From Lepas anatifera (Eukaryota > Arthropoda > Thecostraca > Lepadidae), in contig JAOTON010001526.1 of the NCBI GenBank assembly GCA_034440635.1, forward strand, positions 3,791,001 through 3,855,000: a stretch of 64,000 nucleotides of DNA. Reading direction: 5' to 3'. Both the position numbers and the translations under genes were made by a program. This document shows positions 24,241-35,059 of the stretch, piece by piece. Position 1 is the stretch's first letter, and every line of letters begins with the position of its first letter. The notes beneath the pieces were generated by a model. That model was not told where the DNA came from, ran no database searches, and saw only the letters and a list, made by a program, of their open reading frames with translations.

Positions 24241-24984
24241 ACTAGGCAATATTATAAGATACATAATCCGTTTGGGCTCAACAAGAGTGTTCCAATGGTG
24301 CTGAACATTTCTTTCTACGGCTCTCCTCTGTCAACTATTATGCCACAAAACTTAGGTTTCCACTTAGTTCCTGTAAGAAATACTGTGACCTCGAGCAAAC
24401 TCAAAGGTGACACGACCAAACGATTGTATGTAACATATTCGGTAGTGATTTTAACTGGCTGTTTAGCGGCATCACTCCCAGTGCACTGTGTCATTATTCA
24501 TCTGGGATTCTGGGATCCGTGTCAGCTATGAAATGATCACCTTGTAAAAATATAATGAGGCAACATGTTCAAGTGACCAAGTCGAGTGCGTTACAATTCC
24601 AAGACATGTTTTCTCATATATGAGCAGATTCAAATTACTTTTTGGGAATGAACGCCTTTCAGACACGTTTGTTTACATTGCATGAATCCTCTCAAACGTA
24701 TGCTGTGCTGCACTGGGTCACCTTGTATCGATATTATTTTTCCATCTCCAGGAACGATGTAAGTGTGTGAGTTAGTGGTGCCCATAGGATAAGTTATACT
24801 TGTCTCAATTATGGATAAAGCCGCGACATCTTTGTAAATTTTCGTTTAAGGCTGAAAGGTCCATTATTGATAAGTTCATTTGCCCTCGTCTCCCTCGAAA
24901 CAATGGATCCCTTTCTATCACTTTTAATGACTGCAATTTTTATTTTTATAAATATTGTCCAAGTTGTTGCCAGTTCAGTTTTAG
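24241..24984. other. No recognisable feature
   Basis: About 740 bp between the TTAA element and a SINE fragment. Short open frames have no recognisable domain. Confidence 0.35.
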
Positions 24985-25172
24985 GAGTAGGCGTCACACT
25001 AGAGTCATCAAGGGACTTTTTACGGGGACCCCGACCCCACCGATCAAACGAGCAACTCCCACGATGAAGTGTTAATCAAGGAACCAAAGTTGAAAGTCCC
25101 ACAAGGCATAACGACGACCGTCTACCTCAGGTCACCCCCTCACCAGTCAGTTCCAGCTGGCCTTCAGTATTT
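24985..25172 (-). mobile_element. SINE fragment, minus orientation
   Basis: Matches the tail and middle of the SINE at 22,224-22,540 in reverse (CCCCACCGATCAAACGAGCA, GGTCACCCCCTCACCAGTCA) but lacks the tRNA-like head. Confidence 0.6.
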
Positions 25173-25184
25173 ACGGTACCTACC

Positions 25185-25339
25185 ACCTCCCAGTTGACCT
25201 AAATTAATTTTTTCAGAAGTTGCAAAATGTTGTGTTAGAGGTACATGGAGTACGGTGGCGCTGCACGAAGGTGTTTTTTTACTACCTGTAGAGACCTGAG
25301 GAGGCCGGTTGCCCACCCCCTCGGGTGGGCGCGTGTTAA
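25185..25339 (-). mobile_element. TTAA-family MITE end, inverted and truncated
   Basis: TTAA at 25,336-25,339 read on the minus strand precedes CACGCGCCCACCCGAGGGGG. It is the right-arm counterpart of the element at 23,319 and stops near the SINE fragment. Confidence 0.6.
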
Positions 25340-26794
25340 TTTTCATAAATTCTGACACTTGCACGATGAAAATTTCGTAAAGACAAAGCAATATGATTGC
25401 CAGCAACCGATTACAAAAGCAATCACTATGTTTGCGGCGTTAAACATAAGGCTGTATTGCCGCAGTGGTCAAAAACGGTCTACATACCTACTTTCGGTGC
25501 TAAATATTTGGAACTTATAGAAAGAATGCATTTTTTATTTTTTCTATCGAAAGATATTTGATAAATAAAATTTTTGGAGGTGTCTAAAAGGGCAATTTCA
25601 ACTGCGAAAATGTCAAGCTAGGTCAAAAAGAAAAAGTCAAACAAATTAAAAGTCAAAAATTTTCCAATTTTCAAATTTTCTTTTTCAACATAAAGTATAG
25701 TTCAAGACGAGTTCAATGATATACAAAACTTGTTAATCAGGCTATGCGTTTTTGAGTTATGAAGCATCAAAGATGAGTCTACAAGGTGACCTCCCGAAAA
25801 TGCCTCGGGCTATAACTCGGTCACCGTTGGTCGGAGGGGGCTAAGATTCTCACAGGCGTGTTTCTGGCCCAAAACTACCCCGGAGACAAAGTTTCAGATT
25901 TATCTAGACATGGTGGTGTCAAATTGAAATATTTTTGGTCGTTTTGTCCTGGAATGCCCCATCTGCGAAGTGAGTTTTGCTCTCTCGTGCGAAGAATGGT
26001 TCGAGTGCACTGCCTGCGAAGGCTGGGCCTGTGTGCCTTGACGAGAATGCTAAGGTGGCTGTGCGCCATAAATGATAGACTGGGAGCCTGTGACAGTTAG
26101 TGGGAGGAAGCTTCGAGTCGCCACAGGGCATTTTTTCCTCTCTGAAGTGAATGTTTTTGCGCTGAACAGCTTCTGGCCCATATTTCTTTTAAAATGGGGA
26201 ACTAAAAAAAGGAACGCAAAATAGACAAGGTAGGGGAATAAGGGGAGGTTCTCAGAAATCTCGTACGAGTTTACTTCACCTCGTACTTCGTTGCTTGTGT
26301 GTGTGTGATTTTATATTACTTTTAGGGTGTGTTTTTCTCCTTGGTTTTTATCGTTAGTTAACGTAACATTGTTTTATCATTTGAATTGGAAACATGAAAA
26401 ACCACCTACATGTTTTATCTATGTGTGGACGCTTCTAAATACGTTCTGACTTCTGTATAACACTCTATGAATGATTACCAATGAAGCTTAGAACTACGAA
26501 CAAGCTACTTCATCAACGATAAACCAAAATGGGGTAAGATGCCCAGAGGTGGGGCATCTTACCAAGCCGGGGCGTCTTACCCACCCGATGGGGTAAGACG
26601 CCCCTTTGTAAGCCTCTAGTAAAATCATCATTGTTAGAAAATGTGATTGTTATCAGTAATTTCATCGATTCTATAAGGAAGATAAATGATCATGCTACGA
26701 CTTGGCATCTAAAGCAGCGCTGTTGGTACCACGGTTATTTCATAATCCGGATTTCCCTAAACCCTGGGCATCTTACCCCACTCTCCCCTATAAT

Positions 26795-27153
26795 GGGCTG
26801 ACCAAAAAATTGACCCCACCTTAGGTCAAAAATATCAAAATTCCGAGACAGCAGATTTTTATACCCTAATGACCTTATCATATTGTGAAAGTTTCAAACT
26901 AATCGGTTGGCAGATGTTCTTCAGGTGCCGCTTCAAACTCGTGATTTTAGGTTTTGAGGTCGGGCTGCTTGAACTTGGATAGCTCCTTGACCTGACATGA
27001 CCTGAACTAAACAATTTGGTCAGATGCGTAGAATTGATCAAGGATAAGTAGTGTAAGTTTTCGTTGTTCTGCGCTACTTTGTTTTTGCGTTATCTGGGAA
27101 AAACCAAGAGGGGGCGAATTTCCCTCCCCCGCCCCCAGCGGAGCGTGTGTTAA
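26795..27153. mobile_element. TTAA-family MITE fragment (right part)
   Basis: Ends in GGGGGCGAATTTCCC, CCCCCAGCGGAGCGTGTG and TTAA at 27,150-27,153, the mirror of the end at 17,751. The interior contains AGGTCA-type motifs. The left side abuts the TAGGGG element end at 26,790. Confidence 0.5.
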
Positions 27154-27260
27154 GTGATTATTTGTGGCGGAGGGATAGGTATTTTTGACCGAGTAAACAA
27201 GGTGGATTCAAGGCAAATCAGAGGGTGGAAGAGGCTCTTAACTAAATAGGTATGTATATT

Positions 27261-28424
27261 TTAACCCTCGCCCCGGTGGGGGAGTTTGAACACCCCCTCG
27301 GGATTTTCTGGCGGCACAAAAAAAACGGTAGCGCAAAGCGCTTCCGTACTTGGCACACATTAATATTGATCGATTCTGAAACTTCTTCCAAAATTTTAAG
27401 ATTGAGTCATTTCAGGTCAGCGCACCAGTGCAGGTCAAGTGACCTCACCTCCAAAAATGTTTAAGGTGGCATAAGTAAAAAAAGGTTTATCTATTGAAAT
27501 GAAACGTATAACACATAATAGGCCTACCAAGTTCTACAATATACATATATTCTGGGAATTTTCAAGTTGATGACCTGGGCTCAGGTATGGGTCATGACCT
27601 CTCTTTGGAAATGCATAAGCAAAGCGGGAATTGGGCGAACAATTTGCTCTATTTCTGTAGATATCACTTGGAATACCTTCGTATTTTCCAAATCATGGTA
27701 TCCTAGGCCCCATTATAGGATCACTTTGCAAGTTTGAACCTGTGACCTCTGAAAGGTCACCTGGAGCTACTTAACCCGTTTTGCCGAACTTTTATTTTGA
27801 TTATCGTGAATAAAAATCTTAAATACGATGGGAAATGAACGAAAAGGGGCCCGGACGTATCGGGCGATGCGGCCCAGCCACCACGCGCCGAAACGTGCCA
27901 GTTGAATAGTTGTGTCAATGACCGGTTAAGTAGGTTTTCAGACTTGGGTCAATAACTTTGCAACAAATGGTGATAAAACTTTTATTTTGATGCCATTACG
28001 TTTGGGTTGTTATTGCAAATCGATTGATATGCATATTGCCTATGCTAGAGTAGATGGTGACTTTGACCTGACCTTAGGTCAGGTCATTTTTATGTCTGGA
28101 CCTAGTATAGCCATATTATACATCATTCGATTGCCGTGACGAGAGGAAGCGAATGGTGCCTAAATATGATTCTAACTCAACTCTGTCAGACGCTAGAGCC
28201 CAGAAGCTGTGCTCTAAAATGCCACCTTCTTTGACCTGTCACGATCTCAATATTGACCTGAGCCAAACATTGACCGATGTAGTTTCTTCATGAATTCTTA
28301 TGGGCTATCCACCCAACGTTTTTCGTTATCCTGCACAGGAGCCGAGTTCGAGGGGGGTGCTTGAAACCCACCCTCCACTCAACCAGGGCGAAGGGGGCTC
28401 GGAGGCCCAGCGGGGCGATGTTAA
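27261..28424. mobile_element. Complete TTAA-flanked MITE with a nested TTAA insertion
   Basis: TTAA at 27,261 precedes CCCTCGCCCCGGTGGGGG; TTAA at 28,421-28,424 follows the complement of CATCGCCCCGCTGGGCC. The element is 1,164 bp with no transposase. It aligns with 10,197-11,148 throughout except for an extra segment at 27,771-27,929. AGGTCA half-sites are frequent. Confidence 0.85.
27771..27929. mobile_element. Nested ~155-bp insertion flanked by TTAA
   Basis: TTAA at 27,771-27,774 and 27,926-27,929 bracket sequence starting CCCGTTTTGCCG and ending CAATGACCGG. The sister element has a single TTAA at the matching place (10,656-10,659), so this is an insertion with TTAA target duplication. 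Confidence 0.75.
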
Positions 28425-28832
28425 TGACATGCACATCATTGTATTTTTTGGCATGGGCCATTCCCCTTTCACATTTGTTTGATATCACCGACACCCGGCC
28501 TCCCGGCAACCAGAAGCCACTGTGCACTGCCGTCCAACCGCAATTGTCCGACTTTCTATCTTTAAGTCTAAAAATTGACTCGTCCCCTCAGGGGCCAGCG
28601 ATGGCCCCTTAAGGTTTTGTTTTCAGAATAGCAGAACAACTCCGTAGCACAGCACCACGGCTGAGAGGTCTACTTCTCACCCCATCATTTTCCCACCATC
28701 CCTGAAATTTTTTACGCTGGGTCACACTATGTTAGGCCACCAGGCGAGGTCAAGCAAGGTCACCTCACCTCAAGTTTTTAGCTCTACCACAGCCACATAT
28801 TTAGGCCGATCGATTTGAAACTTTCTTCACTG

Positions 28833-29830
28833 AAAGGGAGATACGCGAACACAACTTTTGTTGGCTAGATCAAAAGGTCTCAAAAAGTTGTTTCACAAGT
28901 CCTATTCTCATTTTTGCGAATTCGGCCAAGCCAAATTCCTTAAAATTGCTCTCAAAGTCAACATTTTTAGACGAAGGATCTCGTTCGGACTTCCTCCACA
29001 AGAAGATATTTGGGGTCGGAGCTTTCGTACTGTATTACAGTGCTTCGTCAGCGATCGCTGACGAAGCACTGTAATACAGTACGAAAGCTCCGACCCCCAA
29101 TATCTTCTTGTGGAGGAAGTCCGAACGGGATCCTACGAAAATCGACTCCACAGTATGGCATTTAAAGAATTTTTAGACGACTTATCGAGAATTCTCATTA
29201 TCGATCAAATGACGTAGCCTCGGCTATGACCATCAATTTTTCTAAGAACTGGGTCATATCTGTCCTAAACAGTGGTGTTAAAGCCCGAACAATCAAGAAA
29301 AAAATTAATTAAAAAAACAGCATTCCAAAACTCTTCTGAAACAGAAATATAGGACTTTAAAGAAATCACAATTGACCAATCAGAAGCCAAGGGATTCTCA
29401 TACCGGGGTCACGTGGGGCGTGCCCTATTGACGCAAAAGTTTCGTCATCCTGGGAATTTTGTAGAAAACAACTGAAGACGCGAGGTACAAAACGATTGAA
29501 GACTTGAGTAATTATTTAATGCTCCATTTTAGGGAAAACTGATTCATTTTGAAGTTTTTATGGGTTATGTAAAATTAATTCAAACACAAATAAAGGAGAA
29601 CAGATATTTTTATATAAAAAACAATTACTTTAAATCTTTAAATAGCTTTCCAAAACATTGAAATTAAGAGCAGGTTCCAGCTTTTTACCGGTACTGTTAA
29701 CTTGTTTCAATAATCGTTCAGTGGCCTCCAAAAAATTTTGCCAAAGATACAAAAAATAATTGATAGTTTCGTAATCAACATATTTCAAATAGCACGAAAA
29801 CACAATACATTTTCCCGCGTATCTCCCTTT
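28833..29830. mobile_element. 998-bp element with AAAGGGAGATACGCG inverted ends and an internal palindrome
   Basis: The left end AAAGGGAGATACGCG (28,833-28,847) is answered by CGCGTATCTCCCTTT (29,816-29,830). It sits inside a TTAA-family element at a point where the uninterrupted copy near 35,305 has no extra DNA. No transposase frame is visible. It contains the palindrome at 28,975-29,134. Confidence 0.7.
28975..29134. repeat. 160-bp near-perfect palindrome without spacer
   Basis: Symmetric about 29,054.5, inside GCGATCGC. The two 80-bp halves are complementary except for about two positions (CTCGT against ACGGG, and TTTGGGG against CCCCCAA). It could form a cruciform. It lies inside the 28,833-29,830 element. 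Confidence 0.9.
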
Positions 29831-30287
29831 AGAGGGAATGTGGCACCTTGGTCGAATCCTGGAATTTAGTGCAATTAGGCGTATTTTTAGCCGAAAATAA
29901 TGAAACCACTCATGATATCTCTGAAAAATGTACAAAAATCTCAATATTTTGATTTTTAAAATACTCCTCTAGAAAAAGAAATAAATAGCAGCCTGTGGAT
30001 GATGTCACGATCTGGCAACCACTACCATACTTGAAAAGCTTCAGGGGCTTCGATTGGCTGATGCTCATCGTGACGTCAGCATATGTCGTCACACCAGCAC
30101 CTCACAACAATGGCCGCCCGGCGGGGGCTGATGAGGGGGCTGGTGTCAGGTAGGTTTTAGCTTTTTTCTACGGAAATATCGTGTTCCAAGACAAATGATG
30201 TATGGGGGGTACCGGGTTTTCCGACTTGCTTTACAACTTGGCTATCTCAGTTAAAATCACGTTATGAAGGTGTCACATTCCTTTTAA
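29829..30287. mobile_element. ~455-bp MITE, short form of the 6880-8792 element
   Basis: The left end AGAGGGAATGTGGCACCTT and right end (complement of AAAAGGAATGTGACACCTT) match the ends at 6880 and 8792. The TTAA is kept on the right (30,284-30,287) and decayed on the left. The interior matches both flanks of the longer copy in reverse and lacks its 158-bp satellite. Confidence 0.8.
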
Positions 30288-31053
30288 TGACCACTCCAGG
30301 GTCTACAAACTACAGGGTCTCCAGGGTCTCCAGGGTCCAGGGTCCGGCATTTTTTAATTTGGTGACCTGAGGTCAGGTCACGAGGTGACCTCTACAATAG
30401 AAAAAGCATGGGAAAAGCTCTCTTATAATCTAAAAGTCACAAAAATTATTGCAAAAACTCAGATTTCTCACATTAGAATTATTGGCCACTCTTTCACAGA
30501 TTCCAGGGGCAATATTTTTCCTTCGACTAATCTGAGGTCATCACAGGTCAGCAGAGGTAAAAAAGTATTTTGACGATAGTTTTGAGCAAATCAAGCAAGA
30601 GCGCTGAATTAAAGGATATCGTGTATGTCTCGTCACTGGCTTTCATGTGATATACTGCTTTATGTCAAGTTATGTCAAGAGGTGCCCTTTTGAGGTCAAA
30701 CCACTAGCGTGGGGTCATTTTTTCCATATAGCAGAGAACGCCCTGGTATTTCCTATCAAGTGTTCTTCACCAGAGCTCAATAGCTCTAATGGCATGAGAG
30801 ATATGCCGATGTTTCTTAGGCATTGCATATTTTAGTTGAAATAGCCTATTGTGACCCAACTAGAACTCTGGAGGTCAAACCATTGACCTGAGCGTTAAGA
30901 ACACGAGAAGAAACCCCAAACTGAATTCACACGAGTTTTCCAACGCACTTCGCAGATTTGCGCTACCCGTCATATTTTCGGAGTTAGAGGGGGAGCATCC
31001 ATGCTCCCCAGTGAGGCGAAGGTGGCGCGGACCCCCAGTGGATCGCGGGTTAA

Positions 31054-31593
31054 TGAGGCCTGTAATGAAGACCAATGGGAAGTAGAAGGTTGAAGGTTGA
31101 CGGGATTTATGTATTGAGATGCAGATCCCCGTCGATCCTGCAATCCTCATGCGCATAATTTTAACACTGCACTACTCTTCTGACCCCGGCTTCATTTTGA
31201 CCGAAGTGTGGCAGTTGCCTGAGACAGTCGCGATTTGTTAGGAAAGTATGTCTGTTGTAAAGTTGTTTCTGATGTTCCTCCTGAACAGAGTATGTATGTA
31301 AGTCGGTGTAACCAACCTGAACAAGTCTGACAACGAATCAGCATTCCTTCAGCAATGGGCATGTTGTAGAGTTATGTACCGAATGTGGCCTGCAGCGAAC
31401 ACCATGGTGCCTGAAGATCCTCCGTGACTTTATCACTACATTTTGACAATGATAAATATTTGAAGAATATTGTACTACTTACGTATGTACTATCTTCATG
31501 TAAGTTTTTTGTACCTACAGTACAGCCAGCAAACCATCAACGCTCCAAACATCCAAGTTCCTGCCGGGACAGGGCGGCCGTCGATCCCAACGG
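31054..31593. other. 3' flank of the RING/cyclophilin gene, nothing recognised
   Basis: Presumed 3' untranslated and intergenic DNA. I saw no clear polyadenylation hexamer on the minus strand close to the stop codon. Confidence 0.35.
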
Positions 31594-33117
31594 TCAGCCA
31601 GTGTACTGTCCGCACTCGGTGATGGTAATACGCCGTCGTGGGGCATACTGAGCGTGGGCGTCACCGGTGCTGGCCAGTCGAGCCACCGACTCCAGTCCCT
31701 CCACCACGTAGCCAAACACGTTAGTGAAGCTATAGCTGCGCACGTGCAGGAAGAACTGCGACCCCACCAGCCACTTGCCGCCGTCGCCCAGTCGTGCGCT
31801 GAGCATCTCCACGGCGCCAGGCCGAGTCTGGAGCCGCTGCGCGTCGGCCTCCGCCAGCGAGGACCACACCGACATGTCGTCGCCACTGTCGTCTGCCGAA
31901 GTCGCCGATGGGCCGTCCGGGGATTCGGGCCGGGCAGCCCCCACCTGCACCCACCAGCCGGGCACGCAGCGCAGGACGGCCGCGCCGGCGTACGTGCCGC
32001 GGGCGCCGCGACAGCCGGAGGCGAACACGGCGCACAGCCGCGGCGCCACCTCCGGCCGCGTCTCTATCACCACTAGCGCCTCCCCGCCGCCTCCGCCGCC
32101 GTTACTGCCATCTGTGGAGAACCGGAGGAAGTAGCGCGGGTTGGTGTTGGCCGGTAGAGGCGCTGGTATCGCGGTGACCTGGGCGGACCGCGGCGTGCCG
32201 CTGCTTTTGAACAAGTGAGAGGTGCAGGCTTCGGTGACGGCGCGGATGAAATTGCGCCGCTTGGCTCCTTCTGGCGTCGGTATGCGATTGTTGACGGTGA
32301 TGGCTATAGAGTTGCTTCGACTGCCGGAGCTGGTACTGCCACCTGGTGGTGAGGCAGCGCGACTGATGGGAGAGTGGCTGCGGGACACACGCGGCGTCGT
32401 GTCGTAAGTCATGCAATAGCGTTCGCATCGGTCCTCCAGATCTGACAGCTTTCGTGCGACCTCGTCGTGCCGCTGCAGAATGTTTGGCACCTCCAGCTGT
32501 TTCTGCAGTGAATCCAAGCTTTCCCTCAGCGCCTGCAGCGGGCTCGTCTTTTCCAAGGCAGCCTGCTTGGCCGTCAGCAGCGTCAGCAGATTCTGGCATG
32601 CCTCCACATCGGCCTGCAGCTTTAGCCGGCGCTCCTCGCGTAGCTGTTGGCACTGCTCCAGAATGGCTTGCACGCCCGTCAGCCGCCCCTGCAGCGACAC
32701 GATAACATCACCCTCCGCCTCGCGCACATCTCGCGTGTGATGTCCGCTCTCGGCGCGGTGCGCCACCACCAGACAATCGCGGCAGGCCGTCACCTGGCAG
32801 GTGCTGCACCAGAACTGCCTTGGCGCGCCGTGGCTGTCGCAGCACGGCAGCAGTGACGCGCTTCTCTCCAACATGCCAACGTTCTGCAACAGAACCAGCA
32901 GCTGGTGGTTCTGTGGTAGCGGCTGGGTCCGCGGTGTCTCGACTCCACAGTCGGAGCACCGCAGTGGGGTGCTGTCCGGGGAAGAGTCAACGCACTCGCC
33001 GCACACGCTGTGGTGACAGGCCAGGAATCGTGGCGAGCGACGACTCTGGTCGTACCGACAGAGACAGAGCGGGCAGGTCATCAGGGAGAGCAGCGGGGCA
33101 CACAAAGCGTCCGTCAT
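31594..33117 (-). CDS. RING / B-box / coiled-coil protein with a C-terminal cyclophilin-like domain
   Basis: A single uninterrupted frame of 507 codons from ATG at 33,117 to TGA at 31,594. Residues about 15-57 form a C3HC4 RING (CPLC, CHHSVCGEC, CSDC), typical of E3 ubiquitin ligases. Residues about 92-127 form a B-box (CDSH, CSTC, CRDC, HH). Residues about 135-235 are heptad-rich coiled coil. A Ser/Pro/Gly-rich linker leads to a cyclophilin-fold region (about 328-504) recognised by VPGWWVQVG, GSQFF, VFGYVVEG and ITITECGQY. Compared with cyclophilin A (family knowledge), the Arg55 and Gln63 equivalents are kept, Phe60 is Trp, and the segment with Trp121 and His126 is shortened and lacks both. 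Prolyl isomerase activity and cyclosporin binding are therefore doubtful; I infer a binding module on a TRIM-type ligase. An intronless gene could be a retrocopy, but I see no poly(A) trace. Confidence 0.85.
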   Translation of the reverse strand: MTDALCAPLLSLMTCPLCLCRYDQSRRSPRFLACHHSVCGECVDSSPDSTPLRCSDCGVETPRTQPLPQNHQLLVLLQNVGMLERSASLLPCCDSHGAPRQFWCSTCQVTACRDCLVVAHRAESGHHTRDVREAEGDVIVSLQGRLTGVQAILEQCQQLREERRLKLQADVEACQNLLTLLTAKQAALEKTSPLQALRESLDSLQKQLEVPNILQRHDEVARKLSDLEDRCERYCMTYDTTPRVSRSHSPISRAASPPGGSTSSGSRSNSIAITVNNRIPTPEGAKRRNFIRAVTEACTSHLFKSSGTPRSAQVTAIPAPLPANTNPRYFLRFSTDGSNGGGGGGEALVVIETRPEVAPRLCAVFASGCRGARGTYAGAAVLRCVPGWWVQVGAARPESPDGPSATSADDSGDDMSVWSSLAEADAQRLQTRPGAVEMLSARLGDGGKWLVGSQFFLHVRSYSFTNVFGYVVEGLESVARLASTGDAHAQYAPRRRITITECGQYTG

Positions 33118-35059
33118 CCTGACCACAGCGGCTGGGTCGAAAACTTGCTGTTGGTGACTGCGGGGACTTAAATGTCACGATAAGCTGTCAGTGATAGAGT
33201 GGGATGACTTGTTTTTTTCGGGTCTTCTGGTAATTTTTTTCGGTGAAGGTATATCCCTTTGTAAACAGCAACTCTTGATTTGTTTCAGATCCGGGCACCT
33301 TTTTGGTTCTTCGCAAAATATCCCGAACTGGTTGATCTCGCCCAGCCCTTAACTTCGTGGTAAGACTTAGGAGAATGTTTTGTAGAGAACCATTCAAATC
33401 TCTGGAAAATTCCTTCAAGGTGACACCTTTTTGCTGGCCAAAGGCTGACCGTCAGCTTCACACAGTGTGGTAACCTCGTGAATCCACCGTTAGGTCCTAG
33501 CTATCCGGCGTGACTGAGAAGAGCAGACTGGAGGCCCACTCTGAGCCTCGAAGCCAGCCAACCCCCTGTCGACGTTTCAGACACCCGACTAAATGGATTT
33601 GGGGAAACCCTCCAAGTCCTCCAGTGACGGCGTGAGGTGCCGGCCATTGACGTACTCTGCCACCACTAACTTACTGAAGCACCCTGTGCTACGTTTCGAT
33701 TTATGCACAAGACTTACTTCGGACTTGAGCTGGGGTATTTCCATTTTGTCACGCTATTAGGAGAATCTTACGAAAGCTGTGGTATATTTTTACTGCACAA
33801 TTAAGTTTTGATAACGCCTGTAAAGGTCAGGATATTGCACGACGGAAACAAAACCATGGAAGCTCCCCTGGATCGGGGCATATTAGTCACCGCTAAGCAC
33901 GCACTGGAGCAGTCGTATGGGTGTGGAATTACATCGAGAGAGCTCAAACTTTGTCCGGAGGCATTGAGCTGAGGGTTGCCTCGTGATTAGTTGCTGAGGG
34001 CTGCCTCGTGATTAGTTGCTGAGGGTTACCTTGTGATTATTTGCTGAGGGTTGCCTCGTGATTAGTTGCCTCTTCTGCGTTACGTGTCGGAGCACCGGTA
34101 TTTGACTTTATCGAAATGGATTTGAAACCCCACACCTTCTCCACGTTTGTAGACAATGAACGAGGAACGATCAGCAGTATTTATATGCCGTTTCTGACCA
34201 CCGCTCGTGGATCTTCCTCTTGCGTCGCCTGGTGCGTTTTTTTCAAATATACTTTTGTCAAAATATCGATTCATTTATGGTGGTTTATTCGTTGTAACCT
34301 TTCAGTTCAAAACATATTTACCGCATCAAATTCGTCGCTGTAAATATGCGTACCTCAGAGGTGTACACCTAACTGTAACATTATCAGCATTCGCCGCAGG
34401 CGCACTCACAAGCTTGTTCCTCGAAAACGGTGGTTGTAGGAGTGCACATGAAGGCTAAGACGCCATTTGTAGCAGAATGCGTACACGTTGGCCAATAGTG
34501 ACCTTTTCTTAAACATAAAGGAAATCAGCACACGGAGCAAAATATGTTTGGAAGATCGTATAACATTTTCGAACACTCATAATTGAATTGCCAGACATCT
34601 TGTAGTACATATTCTCCAAAAGTACACGTCGATAGAACAGCACACAACGAACAAGGGAGCAAATATCAGGGACGTTTATCTAATTCCCAGGCGAAAATAT
34701 TTCGAAAATATTGTACATTAACATTAAGGCACGGCCCGGACTTTATTATCCAAGTTATTCCATTCCCGTTGAGCAAGTGAGAAGTAAGGTCTGCCATGTT
34801 CAGGTGGTAACGAATGACATCGACAATTGCTACCAGCCACATCACTTCACATGCATGAACTTTGGGCGGAGAGGGGCCTCCCTCAAAATTCTACCAAGGT
34901 ATCCCAGTTTCCAATCACCAGGGAAAATTTCCATGAGAACATATTCTTGACAGTAGGTATTTTACAAATTCGATAAACTCTACAAAGTATTGTGACTACA
35001 AATGCAACTAGGAATCCATTGGGAGTTCTCATACAAAGAAAATATTGTAGTACTTTGTG
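33118..35059. other. 5' flank of the RING/cyclophilin gene; no other gene recognised
   Basis: About 1.9 kb with no supported gene except a small tandem repeat at 33,968-34,069. Any promoter lies here, but I could not pick out a specific element. Confidence 0.4.
33968..34069. repeat. 25-bp tandem repeat, about 4 copies
   Basis: The unit GAGGGTTGCCTCGTGATTAG plus TTGCT repeats about four times with point differences (GGGCTGCC, GGGTTACCTTG). Confidence 0.9.

Larger units (their letters stand above)
22702..25965. repeat. Large inverted duplication, arms about 0.75 kb
   Basis: The left arm (about 22,702-23,417, resuming at 23,807) matches the right arm (about 25,965-25,185) in reverse. Shared stretches include TGGAATGCCCCA, GGTGACCGAGTTATAGCTCG against its complement, and CAGCGCCACCGTACT. 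Each arm contains the start of a TTAA element (TTAACACGCGCCCAC at 23,319 and, inverted, at 25,339). The left arm alone holds a 387-bp MITE. The spacer is about 1.3 kb. Confidence 0.85.
20979..26790. mobile_element. Candidate 5.8-kb composite transposon with TAGGGGAGAGTGGGG ends
   Basis: The left end TAGAGGAGAGTGGGGTAAGA and right end (inverted TAGGGGAGAGTGGGGTAAGA) are near-identical and both run on into TGCCC. GGGGTAAGATGCCCC-type motifs cluster inside each end (20,990-21,030, 21,345-21,395 and 26,527-26,610), as subterminal repeats often do. Between them lie a SINE, an inverted duplication and TTAA elements, so the unit is heavily nested or is two separate fragments. No transposase frame is visible. 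Confidence 0.45.
28560..31053. mobile_element. TTAA-family MITE interrupted by two other elements
   Basis: The outer parts (about 28,560-28,830 and 30,288-31,053) align with 35,060-36,088: GGGGCCAGCGATGGCCCC, ATAGCACCACGG, TTTTCCCACCATCCCTG, GGTCAGGTCACGAGGTGACC and a closing GGCGAAGGTGGCGC...GGTTAA. The right TTAA is at 31,050-31,053; the left boundary is not clean. The middle is two inserted elements side by side. Confidence 0.65.

Noticed and set aside
31654..33016. Several plus-strand frames of 70-140 residues across the RING/cyclophilin gene
   Set aside because: Shadows of the GC-rich minus-strand coding sequence, with no recognisable domains.
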